DNA of 64,000 bases from Corynebacterium tuberculostearicum (GTDB lineage: Bacteria > Actinomycetota > Actinomycetes > Mycobacteriales > Mycobacteriaceae), in NCBI RefSeq assembly GCF_016127015.1, contig NZ_CP065972.1, positions 1,798,001-1,862,000 of the forward strand. Direction: 5' to 3'. Shown here piece by piece: positions 35,959 through 44,388 of the stretch. Each line of letters begins with the position of its first letter. Within the stretch, counting starts at the first letter, position 1. The notes below the pieces were generated by a model. It had not been told where the DNA came from. It ran no database searches and worked only from the letters and a program-made list of their open reading frames with translations. The position numbers and the translations under genes were made by a program.

Positions 35959-36199
35959 GGCACTTGCGGCCGGGCTCAATGAGTACTACCAGGCCCCGTA
36001 CCGCGCCAGCTTTGCCAAGGCCCAGCAGCAAGAAGACGATCTCTTCCTGATGCTGGTTGCCTCGGAGGCGCTCGGCATCCCCAACCCCGCCAGCTACTAC
36101 ACCCTGGAACTTTTGCCGTTGGTCTATGAGGATTTCCACGCCTGGCATACCCGCATGGGAATGGATAAATCCCCGCTGGAGAATATTCAATGTTGTTAG
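35942..36199 (+). CDS. Small protein ending in Cys-Cys (cory-CC-star family)
   Basis: 85 aa from ATG 35942, which overlaps the end of cstA by 17 bp. The sequence is helical and acidic (LKALAAGLNEYYQAPYRASFAKAQQQEDDLFLMLVASEALGIPNP, then YYTLELLPLVYEDFHAWHTRMGMD) and ends exactly NIQCC-stop. I recall a named family of such proteins in Corynebacterium, cory-CC-star, described only by its terminal Cys pair and its neighbours. The ArsA-like ATPase start overlaps the CC codons. The Cys pair could bind metal, form a disulfide or take a lipid; none is shown. Confidence 0.78.
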   Translation: MLDKLKALAAGLNEYYQAPYRASFAKAQQQEDDLFLMLVASEALGIPNPASYYTLELLPLVYEDFHAWHTRMGMDKSPLENIQCC

Positions 36200-37131
36200 A
36201 GACCGCACCCATCATATTCTTTGGCGGCAAGGGCGGGGTGGGTAAAACTACCCTGGCCACCGCCACCGCGCTGCGCCTGTCCCGCAATCACCGCGTCTGC
36301 CTGGTGTCCACGGACCCGGCGCATAACCTGGGGCATATTTTTGGTACCTCGCTTGGCGACGCCCCCGTAGGCCTCACCCCTACCCTGTCCGCCATCGAGA
36401 TCAACCCTGCGCGCGCGACCGAGCAACACCTAGCGCAGGTAGGGACCTCGATGCGCCGCTTTATGCCCGAACACCTGCACGGTGAGGTGAAAAAGCACCT
36501 CGACCTAGCCCGGCAATCTCCCGGCACGCAGGAGGCGGCGCTATTGGAGCGCATAGCGGCGCTCGTAGTGGGGGAGTCGAACTTCGACTACCTCGTCTTC
36601 GATACCGCTCCCTCTGGGCACACTTCGCGGCTGATGGCCTTGCCGGAGATCATGGCCGCCTATACCGATGGGCTGCTCTCCCGGCGCGAGAAATCCGATA
36701 AATTCGGCTCGCTGGTGCGCGGGATGTCTAGCGGCAGCGGCGCAGATAATGACCCGGTGGACCGGCGCAATCAGGAAATTCGCGCCACGCTTTTCCAGCG
36801 CCGCGAGCGCTTTGACCAGCTGCGCACCGCGCTTACCTCCCCGCGCACCGTATTCCACATTGTGCTCACCGCCGAGCGCCTGCCCGTGCTGGAATCTGCC
36901 GAGTTCCATGCGGATCTTAAGAGCAACGGTGTGCGGGTGGGATCCATGCTGGTTAACCGGCGCACCCCGGCCGGCCAAGGCGAGTTCTTAGCCGCCCGGC
37001 GCGCCGCTGAGGATGAGGCGCTCGCGCTCCTGCGCACCCAGCTGCCTGATACACCAGTGCGCGAGGTTCCGTGGTTGCCGGAGGAAGTGGGGACTCCGGG
37101 GGCCGTCGGCAAGCTGGCGGCATACCTCTAG
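36190..37131 (+). CDS. ArsA/GET3-like ATPase, single domain
   Basis: 313 aa. Deviant Walker A GGKGGVGKTT (residues 12-21) with the signature Lys, then STDPAHNLGHIFG (switch I), FDTAPSGHTSRLMALPE (switch II) and a VNRR adenine-binding segment. There is one domain, as in GET3 and half of ArsA. It has a single Cys (RVCLVS), so it lacks both the arsenite Cys triad of ArsA and the CxxC zinc site of GET3. GGAG is 8 nt before ATG 36190, and the start overlaps the CC-tail gene by 10 bp. Translational coupling with that gene suggests they act together. Arsenite export is unlikely; insertion or assembly of a membrane protein such as CstA is one idea. Confidence 0.85.
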   Translation: MLLETAPIIFFGGKGGVGKTTLATATALRLSRNHRVCLVSTDPAHNLGHIFGTSLGDAPVGLTPTLSAIEINPARATEQHLAQVGTSMRRFMPEHLHGEVKKHLDLARQSPGTQEAALLERIAALVVGESNFDYLVFDTAPSGHTSRLMALPEIMAAYTDGLLSRREKSDKFGSLVRGMSSGSGADNDPVDRRNQEIRATLFQRRERFDQLRTALTSPRTVFHIVLTAERLPVLESAEFHADLKSNGVRVGSMLVNRRTPAGQGEFLAARRAAEDEALALLRTQLPDTPVREVPWLPEEVGTPGAVGKLAAYL

Positions 37132-37180
37132 CTCCACCCGCCCGCGCCGCTGTGGGCCCGGGTCTGCTAAAACCGAAACT

Positions 37181-38479
37181 ATGACTTTGCTCACCAACGC
37201 ATACCTATCCCAGTTGCGCGAGCAGGCCGCGGCCGATTCTCGGCTGCGCATCGCCCGCAACGCCATCACCAATGTCGGGGCGGCTAAGGCGGCCCTAGAC
37301 CGCGACCGTATTACGGCCCTCTACCCCACCACCGAGGTCCAGCTGGATAGCTTGGGTGTATCGGACCAAAAGCGCTCGGGCCGCTGCTGGATGTTCGCGG
37401 CGCTGAACGTCTTCCGTCACCGCGCGGCCAAGGAACTCAATGTAGATAATTTCGAGTTTTCCTTCACCTACCTGCAGTATTTTGACAAGCTAGAGCGCGC
37501 CAACCTGGTGCTCAACCAGCTGCTGGATAAAAAGGGCGCTGGATGGGACGAGCGCACCGTGGCCGCGGTACTCGATCACGCCGGCGCCGATGGCGGCTGG
37601 TGGTGCTTCTTTAGCAACCTCGTAGACAAGTACGGTGCCGTGCCTGCCGAGGTCATGCCGGAGGTACGCTCGTCTGGAAATACCGCGGAGATGAATCGCG
37701 ATCTTGCCACCGTGGTACGCCGCGCCGCCGCACAGGACGGACCGCGCGAGGACATCATCGCCCAGGCACGCACCGATTTCCACCGTATCCTGGCCATCCA
37801 CCTGGGCACCCCGCCGGAGGAATTTACCTGGGCGTATCGCACCAAGGACGAGCAATTCGTGCGCCTGCACTCCACCCCGCGCGAGTTTGCCGATAAGTAC
37901 CTGCCGAACTTGGACGAGTACGTGGTGCTGGCCGATGACCCCCGCTCCACCAACCCCAAGCATCGCGTGTTCAGCAGCGCCGAGGAGACCAATGTGTTGG
38001 GCGGCGCACCGCAGGAGTACCTCAACGTCAGCGCGGCCGAGCTGAAGGACACTGCCAAGCGCAGCCTGGCTGCCGGCGAGCCGGTGTGGTTTAGCTGCGA
38101 TGTCAACCGTCAGTTCTCCTTCCTCAACGGCGTATGGGACGAGGGATTGGTAGATACCGATGGCCTTTACGGCATCGATTCCTCCATGAGCAAGGAGGAG
38201 CGTTTTACCTCCGGCGAGACCGCGCCCACCCACGCGATGGTGCTCACCGGCGTCGATGGTGACCGCGCCTGGCGCGTGGAAAATTCCTGGGGTTCTAAGC
38301 CGCCGCGCAAGGACGACGGCGAGGATGTGCCCGGTAAGGGCTTTGCCACGATGGCCGATGCCTGGTTTGACCAGAACGTCTTCCACATTGCCGTGCGCAA
38401 GGAGCACCTGAGCGACGAGCTGGCCCAGGCTCTTGCCACCGAACCGATTGAGCTTCCCCTCTGGGACCGGATGAACTAA
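37181..38479 (+). CDS. C1B aminopeptidase (PepC / bleomycin hydrolase family), copy 1
   Basis: 432 aa. Papain-like Cys peptidase: Gln63 and nucleophile Cys69 in SDQKRSGRCWMFAALN, His351 in THAMVLTG, Asn368 in VENSWG. All four catalytic residues are present. Members form hexameric barrels in the cytoplasm and trim peptides from the N-terminus. Start at ATG 37181; TAAAAC is 7 nt upstream. A second, related copy follows after 13 bp, and cstA, a suggested peptide/pyruvate transporter, lies upstream on the same strand. Confidence 0.92.
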   Translation: MTLLTNAYLSQLREQAAADSRLRIARNAITNVGAAKAALDRDRITALYPTTEVQLDSLGVSDQKRSGRCWMFAALNVFRHRAAKELNVDNFEFSFTYLQYFDKLERANLVLNQLLDKKGAGWDERTVAAVLDHAGADGGWWCFFSNLVDKYGAVPAEVMPEVRSSGNTAEMNRDLATVVRRAAAQDGPREDIIAQARTDFHRILAIHLGTPPEEFTWAYRTKDEQFVRLHSTPREFADKYLPNLDEYVVLADDPRSTNPKHRVFSSAEETNVLGGAPQEYLNVSAAELKDTAKRSLAAGEPVWFSCDVNRQFSFLNGVWDEGLVDTDGLYGIDSSMSKEERFTSGETAPTHAMVLTGVDGDRAWRVENSWGSKPPRKDDGEDVPGKGFATMADAWFDQNVFHIAVRKEHLSDELAQALATEPIELPLWDRMN

Positions 38480-38492
38480 GGAGAATCGAGAA

Positions 38493-39794
38493 ATGTCAGA
38501 GATTAACCCGAACGAGGTTCATGCCGCCAATGCCGAGCTCACCAGCGATGCCACGCTGCGCCTGGTACGCAATGGGGTGGCCCAGGAGGGCGTCGACAAG
38601 CTCAGCCTCGACCGTGAGCAATTGCGCACCCTTACCCCGGTAACCAGCCATAAGCTAGATTCCTGGGGCGTGGCCGACCAGAAGGCATCGGGCCGCTGCT
38701 GGATTTTTGCCGGCCTCAATTCCCTGCGCGGCGGGCTCATGGACAAGGCCAAGCTCAAGGACTTTGAGCTCTCCCAGACCTATATTTACTTCTTTGACAA
38801 GCTGGAAAAGGCCAATTGGTTCCTCACCGCCATGGCTGAGCTCAAGGACCGCGAGATTACGGACCGCACGGTGACCAAGCTCATGGATGATCCCATCGAT
38901 GACGGCGGCCAATGGTCCATGTTCGTCGCCCTAGTGGAAAAGTACGGCGTGGTGCCGCAATACGCCATGCCGGAGACCGCGTCTTCCGAGGCCACGGCGA
39001 TGCTTAACCACAATCTGCAAACCGTGCTGCGCCGCGCCGCCCACCGCATCCGCCGCGGCGAAGAGGGCGCGCATGAGCAGGCGCTTGCCGACGTCTACCG
39101 TATCCTCACCGCCAACCTTGGCCTGCCGCCCGAGGAGTTTGTGTGGCAGTACCGCGATAAGGACGATGAGTTCCACCGCGCGGGCACCTATACCCCACAG
39201 GAGTTTGCCCAGGAATTCCTGCCGGCGGACCTAGGCGAGTACGTGTGCGTGGTCAACGACCCGCGCAATGCCTACGGCGAGCTCTACACCGTGGAGTACC
39301 TGGGCAACGTGGCCGGAAAGCGCGTGACCTATTTGAACGCGCCAGTGGAGGTGCTGCGCGATGCCGCGCGTGCCTCCATCGAGGACGGCCAGCCGGTCTG
39401 GTTCGGCTGCGATACCGACCAGCAATCCGATGATGAGCACGGCGTATGGGCCAAGCACCTGCACGATTATGAGGCCTTCTACGGCGTAGAGATGGATCTG
39501 GACAAGGCACAGCGTTTGCGCCTGCACGAGTCCATGATGACCCACGCGATGGTCTTTACCGGCGCCGATATCGAAGAAGACGGCACCGTCAATCGCTGGC
39601 GCGTGGAGAATTCCTGGGGCCCAAAGAAGGCCGATAAGGGCTTTTGGACCATGGCCGATGACTGGTTCGACGAGTTCGTCTTCGAAATCGCCGTGCACCC
39701 CTCCCGCCTGCCGGAGCAATATCAAGCGGCGTTGCAGTCCGAGTCCGTGACCACCCTGCCGGCCTGGGATCCGATGGGAGCGTTGGCCCGTTAA
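38493..39794 (+). CDS. C1B aminopeptidase (PepC / bleomycin hydrolase family), copy 2
   Basis: 433 aa. Gln63 and Cys69 in ADQKASGRCWIFAGLN, His351 in THAMVFTG, Asn373 in VENSWGP, so it should be active. It aligns with copy 1 over its whole length with the same motif spacing, but the two differ at many positions, so the duplication is not recent. AAGGAG precedes the ATG. Copies of this kind may differ in peptide specificity; a mixed hexamer is possible. Confidence 0.92.
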   Translation: MSEINPNEVHAANAELTSDATLRLVRNGVAQEGVDKLSLDREQLRTLTPVTSHKLDSWGVADQKASGRCWIFAGLNSLRGGLMDKAKLKDFELSQTYIYFFDKLEKANWFLTAMAELKDREITDRTVTKLMDDPIDDGGQWSMFVALVEKYGVVPQYAMPETASSEATAMLNHNLQTVLRRAAHRIRRGEEGAHEQALADVYRILTANLGLPPEEFVWQYRDKDDEFHRAGTYTPQEFAQEFLPADLGEYVCVVNDPRNAYGELYTVEYLGNVAGKRVTYLNAPVEVLRDAARASIEDGQPVWFGCDTDQQSDDEHGVWAKHLHDYEAFYGVEMDLDKAQRLRLHESMMTHAMVFTGADIEEDGTVNRWRVENSWGPKKADKGFWTMADDWFDEFVFEIAVHPSRLPEQYQAALQSESVTTLPAWDPMGALAR

Positions 39795-39806
39795 GACTGC
39801 GGCACG

Positions 39807-40427
39807 CTAAGACTGCGGCGTGCCAAGGCGGCGCACATAGAGCATGCACACTAAGTCGCGGTCCTCGTTGACCGCGATGGTGCGCTCGCCTACCTGAGTG
39901 AAACCGCGGCTGTCATAGAACTGATAAGTGCAGCCGTCATCGGTAAACAAATAGGCATTCTTTCCCTCATGACGGGCTTCGAAGGCCTCGAGCAGAGCCG
40001 TGCCCACGCCGCTCACGCCGGAATTGGGAGCCGCGACGAGGAAGCCGATTTCGCCATCAATGGGGTGCTTACCCAAGTACTTGAGCAGCATGTCCTGATT
40101 GGCGGCATCGTAATCATCGCGGTGTCCGCCTGGGCGCAGGTTGTTGAAGATTTCCACCGCGCGGACATAGGCCTTGCGCCACCAGGGATATGGCAGCGCG
40201 GGCTTGCCCTTCATGGAGGCCAACAGCACGCCGAGGAAGCGGTCGCCATCATAAGCGGCCAGGATATCGGTGGCCTTGGCGCGCTCTAAATCCCAAAAGT
40301 AGCGGCCATAGGCGCGCTCAAAGCGCGGGTTCTTCACAAACCAGTGCAGGTGCATGCCCTCGATGGCAAAAGAAATGGCTTTGGGCTCATCGCGCGGGTC
40401 AAGGTCGCGAATCTGGATATCGGTCAT
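39807..40427 (-). CDS. GNAT-family N-acetyltransferase
   Basis: 206 aa. The GNAT order is visible: N-terminal strand/helix (IQIRDLDPRDEPKAISFAIEGMHLHWF), an AAYDGDRFLGVLLASM strand pair, and an acetyl-CoA loop-like segment FLVAAPNSGVSGVGTALLEAFE, ending with TYQFYDSRGFTQVGER, which is typical. Substrate unknown. It is the last gene of the operon running from the fol/Rossmann genes, sharing a TAATG overlap with panC. In M. tuberculosis this place holds panD, which is absent here. Confidence 0.8.
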   Translation of the reverse strand: MTDIQIRDLDPRDEPKAISFAIEGMHLHWFVKNPRFERAYGRYFWDLERAKATDILAAYDGDRFLGVLLASMKGKPALPYPWWRKAYVRAVEIFNNLRPGGHRDDYDAANQDMLLKYLGKHPIDGEIGFLVAAPNSGVSGVGTALLEAFEARHEGKNAYLFTDDGCTYQFYDSRGFTQVGERTIAVNEDRDLVCMLYVRRLGTPQS

Positions 40428-41329
40428 TAGTCCTCCGATGGCTGCTGGGAAGCGGTACCCTGCGCGCGCTGTAGCGCGCGTTGTTGCTCGCGCTCGAGCT
40501 CGGCCTTGGCTTCGTGCTCTTCAATGTTATTAAAGCCGATTCCCAGCGGCAGGCCCACATTATCGATGAGCCGGACGCCGCCGATTGTCGCGGCGACGAG
40601 CAAGCGGGCATCACCCTCCTCGGGAGGGGTGCCGAGGTCGCGACCGCGCACCTCGAGGTAGTCCGGCTCAACGCCTGCTGCGCGCAGGACTTCCGCGGCG
40701 ACCTCGCGGACTTTCTCCGCACCGGCTTCGGCGGCATGCGCGCCGGCGGTCAGCGCGGCGGATAGGGCGGCTGCTTGGTCACGGGATCCGGCCGGGACGT
40801 TGGTATTGCGCAGGCTCATCACCACGCCATCGGGCATGCGTACGGCGGGCACGCCCTGCACGCGCACGCCTAAGTGGAAGTCTTGGACCGCGTGGTGGAT
40901 GGCGAGGAGGAGCTCATAGTCCTTTTCGCCAAGGAGGACGTCGGTAGGCGAAAGCGTCAGGATGAGCGCAAGGTACAGCGAGAGATCCTCGCTGAGGTCC
41001 GGTTCAAGGGCGGTCGCGGCGTCGGCCGGAGCCACGGCGATGCGGCGGCCATGCGGCCACAAGGTTTCTGGCGAGTAATCCCACACGATGTCCACGCCCT
41101 CGGCGCGCAGGAGTTCAAGGTCCTCCTCGTGCGGGGACTGCAGGGCCACGACGGTAACCGCGCCGCGAATGTGCTTGGCCGCGCGGACCAACGCGATATG
41201 GCCGGCGTGCACGCCGTTGGTCAGCGGCACGAAGGCCACCGGACGGCCAGTCTTATGAAAGGCGCTGCCAACCATGCGGATGCGCTCAATCTCACTGATG
41301 ACGGTGGCATTTCCCAGCTCTAGGCTCAT
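40427..41329 (-). CDS. panC: Pantoate--beta-alanine ligase-like protein (PanC family)
   Basis: 300 aa from ATG 41329 (GAGGAG 5 nt upstream; ATGA overlap with the preceding gene). HxGH is kept in NGVHAGHIALVRAAK, and GEKDY and LAIHHAVQDFHLGV also fit. However the usual PTMGALHEGH is VPLTNGVHAGH and the usual GLAMSSRN is GVVMSLRN, so the site is altered. It may be a true but divergent pantothenate synthetase or a paralogue with a changed role. Order Rossmann protein - panC matches Rv3603c-Rv3602c. Confidence 0.78.
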   Translation of the reverse strand: MSLELGNATVISEIERIRMVGSAFHKTGRPVAFVPLTNGVHAGHIALVRAAKHIRGAVTVVALQSPHEEDLELLRAEGVDIVWDYSPETLWPHGRRIAVAPADAATALEPDLSEDLSLYLALILTLSPTDVLLGEKDYELLLAIHHAVQDFHLGVRVQGVPAVRMPDGVVMSLRNTNVPAGSRDQAAALSAALTAGAHAAEAGAEKVREVAAEVLRAAGVEPDYLEVRGRDLGTPPEEGDARLLVAATIGGVRLIDNVGLPLGIGFNNIEEHEAKAELEREQQRALQRAQGTASQQPSED

Positions 41330-41985
41330 CGGCTCTCCTCTTGTAGGGCCCACATCTCCAGCTCCTCGCGGCCGTCTACCTCGCCTAGGCGGCGGGCAAC
41401 CTCCACGTAGCTGCGGCGCAGGCCGGGGTCGGTGGCGCCGCGATAGGCGGCGATGATTTCTTCGGTGTCCATGTCCTCACCCACCATGGGCTTTTCCTCT
41501 GCAGAGGGGAAGAAACGAGCATCGACCGCCGCAGAGATGTGCAAGCGCCGCAGCATCTCGGCGTAGTAGGCGCGGGCGGCAAAGGAAGGACGTTCGGCAT
41601 CGGAAAGCGCGACGGCTTCGCCGCGGAACTCGGTGATATTGAGCTCCACCACAGTCTCGCCCAGCTCGTCCAAGGTGGTAACGGCCCAGCGCATCAGCGC
41701 AAATGGGGCGAGTGCCGCAACGACGCACCCGCGGGTTTCTAGCGGATCTAGCACTTGGACACCGCGCGAGAGGCAGGTGTGGAAAACGATTAATCCGCGA
41801 TGTACGTGTGGCTCAAGCAACTCCACGGTAGCTTCCAGGCGGGAATCGCCCACGGCGATAATGAGAGTTTCGAAGGAAGAAAGCTCGGCTGGGTCCGAAA
41901 GCATCTGCACCTCATGGCCGGCGCGTTCCATGGCATTGGCCAAGGTAAAGCCGGCCAGGCTCCGGCCAAAAAGAGCTACCCGCAT
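41326..41985 (-). CDS. Rossmann-like NAD(P)-binding protein (Rv3603c/DUF2520-like)
   Basis: 219 aa. Starts MRVALFGRSLAGFTLANAMERAGHEV, a nucleotide-binding beta-alpha-beta with G-x-S-x-A-G, followed by LIIAVGDSRLEATVELL and HTCLSRGVQVLDPL. It resembles 6-phosphogluconate-dehydrogenase-type and ketopantoate-reductase-type folds. Stop TGA overlaps the panC ATG. The place next to panC is the same as in mycobacteria, which suggests a role near pantothenate, but no activity is known. Confidence 0.75.
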   Translation of the reverse strand: MRVALFGRSLAGFTLANAMERAGHEVQMLSDPAELSSFETLIIAVGDSRLEATVELLEPHVHRGLIVFHTCLSRGVQVLDPLETRGCVVAALAPFALMRWAVTTLDELGETVVELNITEFRGEAVALSDAERPSFAARAYYAEMLRRLHISAAVDARFFPSAEEKPMVGEDMDTEEIIAAYRGATDPGLRRSYVEVARRLGEVDGREELEMWALQEESR

Positions 41986-42000
41986 GCGTGGCGGGCGCAT

Positions 42001-43044
42001 TTATTTGTCCTTCTTTTTCTTTGCCTGCGCCAGCAGCTCGGCCACGGAGACCGCCCCTTCGCGCTTATCGTCGCTGCGACGGCGTCCGCGTGTCTGCTCC
42101 TCCGGCTGTGGTTCAGCCGCACGGTGATGCGGGCGGGCTGCCTTCTGGCGTACTGGTTCGGCCGATTCCGGAGCCACATGTTGACCCGAGCCTGGATATT
42201 CCGCGCGTTCATCGCGCTGTGGTGCCGGCTGCTGCGGAATGTCCTGGGTCTCATCATTGGCCTTGGTGGCAGCCTCCGGCTTGCGGTGGCTGCCATGGTG
42301 CTCGCTGGAGGCGGAAGCGTGGGTGGTCTTCAGGGAATCATCGCCGCCGGTATCCCAGCGCACGGCCTGGAAGCCACCAGTATTGAAGGCGGAGGCACCA
42401 GAAGTCTTGCCGGAGGTACGCTGCGCGCGGGTCTTTTCGCTAATGATGTCATTAAGCGGGTTGGACTCGGCGTGCGCCGCGGACGGCTGGTTACCCAAGC
42501 GGCCGGCGATGGCATCGGTGGACGGGGCGCCGGAAGAGGACTGGGTGAAGTCCACATTGCCCTCCTCAGAGCCAGGGCGAGCAGCGGCCGCAGTCTGGGC
42601 CTCGAGCTGCATGATGCGGCGCGCCTCGGCGTGCAGAGCGGCCGGTTCATAGGTGAAGTTCTGGCCGGAAAGATCCTCGATCTGCTTGCGGATGGAAGCC
42701 AGCTCGGTGCGGATTTCATCCAGCAGTTCCTGATCCGGCAGCGGCTGGCCATCGGCTGTGCGGGCTTGCTTGAGCTCGGCGCGGTGAGCGCGCTCCTGCA
42801 GCTCCAGCTTGGTTACGGACTCCTCAGCCTGGCGGCGATAGCGCATGACCAAGAAGAAGCCGAGCACGGCGGCCCACAGGGCAGCAATGAGGGCAATCTT
42901 GAGCGCGGCGGCAGAGCCGGAAATCAGCATGACGATGCTGGCCACCACGGCCAGCACCACGAGGACGATAAGGCCGATCTGGCCCAAGTCCGGCTTGGTC
43001 GTCTTGGCGGAAGTATTGCTAGAAGAAGAGCGCGGCTCAGTCAT
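42001..43044 (-). CDS. Membrane protein with coiled coil and disordered tail (Rv3604c / DUF6779-like)
   Basis: 347 aa. Two transmembrane helices near the N-terminus (IGLIVLVVLAVVASIVMLISG and LKIALIAALWAAVLGFFLVM), a coiled-coil segment (QAEESVTKLELQERAHRAELKQ, ELLDEIRTELASIRKQIEDL), then ~200 residues rich in Gly, Ser, Gln, Arg and His that look disordered. ATG 43044 is chosen: TACATT is 7 nt upstream. Position as Rv3604c. Function unknown. Confidence 0.78.
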   Translation of the reverse strand: MTEPRSSSSNTSAKTTKPDLGQIGLIVLVVLAVVASIVMLISGSAAALKIALIAALWAAVLGFFLVMRYRRQAEESVTKLELQERAHRAELKQARTADGQPLPDQELLDEIRTELASIRKQIEDLSGQNFTYEPAALHAEARRIMQLEAQTAAAARPGSEEGNVDFTQSSSGAPSTDAIAGRLGNQPSAAHAESNPLNDIISEKTRAQRTSGKTSGASAFNTGGFQAVRWDTGGDDSLKTTHASASSEHHGSHRKPEAATKANDETQDIPQQPAPQRDERAEYPGSGQHVAPESAEPVRQKAARPHHRAAEPQPEEQTRGRRRSDDKREGAVSVAELLAQAKKKKDK

Positions 43045-43049
43045 GCTCA

Positions 43050-43523
43050 CTAATGTACCGCTTGAACCCCATCTGGTGGGGGCGGGGTCTCGCAGTGTCG
43101 CTCCAGCCGCAGGCCAGCGGCGGCCATCGCGAGGCCGCCGAGCGCGGAGGCAATGACCCCCACGAGGTCATCGGAAGCTGCCGCGAGCGTACCGGCGTTG
43201 GGGATGACGTAGACGGCAATGCCGGCATAAATGCCACCCACGATGGCACCCGTCCATGCCGAGGCCTTTCCTACCAGCATGAACTGCGTGATGGTCATGG
43301 GGTTGAGCTGCGAATTATCCAGGCCAATGCCATGCTCGTCCTCGGTGGCTTGGTCCACCTTCCAGGTCAGCGCCACACAGATGACGGCCATAAGCCACAG
43401 CGTGGCCGAGACCGTTACCGGGATTTGCAGCATGGAGCCATAAAAGCGCGTGGTGAGGATGGCCGCCGCGGCGGCGAAAAAGACCCCGGTGCCGATGAGG
43501 GCACCCAGCGAGGTCCGTGTCAT
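43050..43523 (-). CDS. DUF3180 family membrane protein
   Basis: 157 aa with four hydrophobic helices and a short charged loop (TWKVDQATEDEHGIGLDNSQLNPMTITQFMLVGKASAWTGAI). The NPMTA-like region and LxxxLVGKASA are typical of DUF3180. ATG overlaps the folK stop (ATGA) and GGAGGAG is upstream, so it is coupled to folK. Position as Rv3605c. No function is known. Confidence 0.88.
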   Translation of the reverse strand: MTRTSLGALIGTGVFFAAAAAILTTRFYGSMLQIPVTVSATLWLMAVICVALTWKVDQATEDEHGIGLDNSQLNPMTITQFMLVGKASAWTGAIVGGIYAGIAVYVIPNAGTLAAASDDLVGVIASALGGLAMAAAGLRLERHCETPPPPDGVQAVH

Positions 43524-44005
43524 AGCTCCTCCATCATGCCCAGCCGGCGTATATCGGCGCGCTCTTTCGGGTCGAGTGCTGCTACCCGCTTGGCGACGCC
43601 CTCCCCACTCAACCTAGCACCAGCATCGGCCGCCAACCACGGAATCAGCACGAAGGCGCGCTCGTGGGCATAAGGATGCGGGACGAAAAGCTCTGGGTCA
43701 TCGGAGGTATAGCCCTCGATATCGATGATGTCTACATCCAGTGTGCGCGGTCCCCAGTGGCGCACGCGGACGCGTTCGGCAGCCTCTTCGAGTTTCTGCC
43801 CGCGGCGCAGCAGTTCCTTCGGAGTCTCCTCGACGTCCACGATGAGCACCGCGTTGAGGAATTCGTCTTGGTCCGTCACGCCCCACGGAGGGGTGGCATA
43901 AACGGGCGAGGCGGCGACGATCTCGCCGGCGAACTCGTCGAATACTGTGCGCAAAAGCTCCACGCGGTCATCCATATTGGAGCCGATAGACAGCACCGCA
44001 CGCAT
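43520..44005 (-). CDS. folK: 2-amino-4-hydroxy-6-hydroxymethyldihydropteridine diphosphokinase
   Basis: 161 aa HPPK. Transfers diphosphate from ATP to hydroxymethyldihydropterin in folate synthesis. LSIGSNMDDR and the signature RHWGPRTLDVDIIDI (Mg-binding Asp pair) are intact. TAATG overlap with folB makes a coupled unit folE-folP-folB-folK. Confidence 0.95.
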   Translation of the reverse strand: MRAVLSIGSNMDDRVELLRTVFDEFAGEIVAASPVYATPPWGVTDQDEFLNAVLIVDVEETPKELLRRGQKLEEAAERVRVRHWGPRTLDVDIIDIEGYTSDDPELFVPHPYAHERAFVLIPWLAADAGARLSGEGVAKRVAALDPKERADIRRLGMMEEL

Positions 44006-44385
44006 TAGAGGGTCCTCGCGTGCTTGCGGGAGCGACGGGCGACCACGGCGACGTCGGCAAAAGTGCGCGGAATCGGCGCCTTCGGCTTGTGCAGGGTGAC
44101 CTCCACGGCATGCAGGCCCTCGAAGGTCTCCATGATGGTATCGGCCACCTCACTGGCGACGGTCTCGATGAGGTCGCGGGCGGGGCCTTCGATGATTTTG
44201 GCGGCGACGTCGGCAAGCTCGGCGTAATTGATGGTCTTGGTCAGATCATCGGTGGCGGCGGCCTCGGCGAACTCGGACCAGCAGGTGATATCCACGATGA
44301 AGGGCTGGCCGGTGCGCTTTTCTTCTTCGAAAACGCCGTGGTAGCCAAAGCATTCTAGGCCGGTGAGCTCGATGCGGTCTGCCAT
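44005..44385 (-). CDS. folB: Dihydroneopterin aldolase
   Basis: 126 aa. Cleaves dihydroneopterin to hydroxymethyldihydropterin and glycolaldehyde. CFGYHGVFEEEKRTGQPFIVDI holds the catalytic region, and TINYAELADVAAKIIEGPARDLIETVA the second half. Small enzyme of normal length. Its AAAGGAG lies in the last codons of folP. Confidence 0.95.
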   Translation of the reverse strand: MADRIELTGLECFGYHGVFEEEKRTGQPFIVDITCWSEFAEAAATDDLTKTINYAELADVAAKIIEGPARDLIETVASEVADTIMETFEGLHAVEVTLHKPKAPIPRTFADVAVVARRSRKHARTL

Positions 44386-44388
44386 GTT

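Noticed and set aside
36190..37131. ArsA arsenite pump ATPase
   Set aside because: It has a single Cys and one domain, and no arsB or arsenic regulator is near. Called ArsA/GET3-like only.
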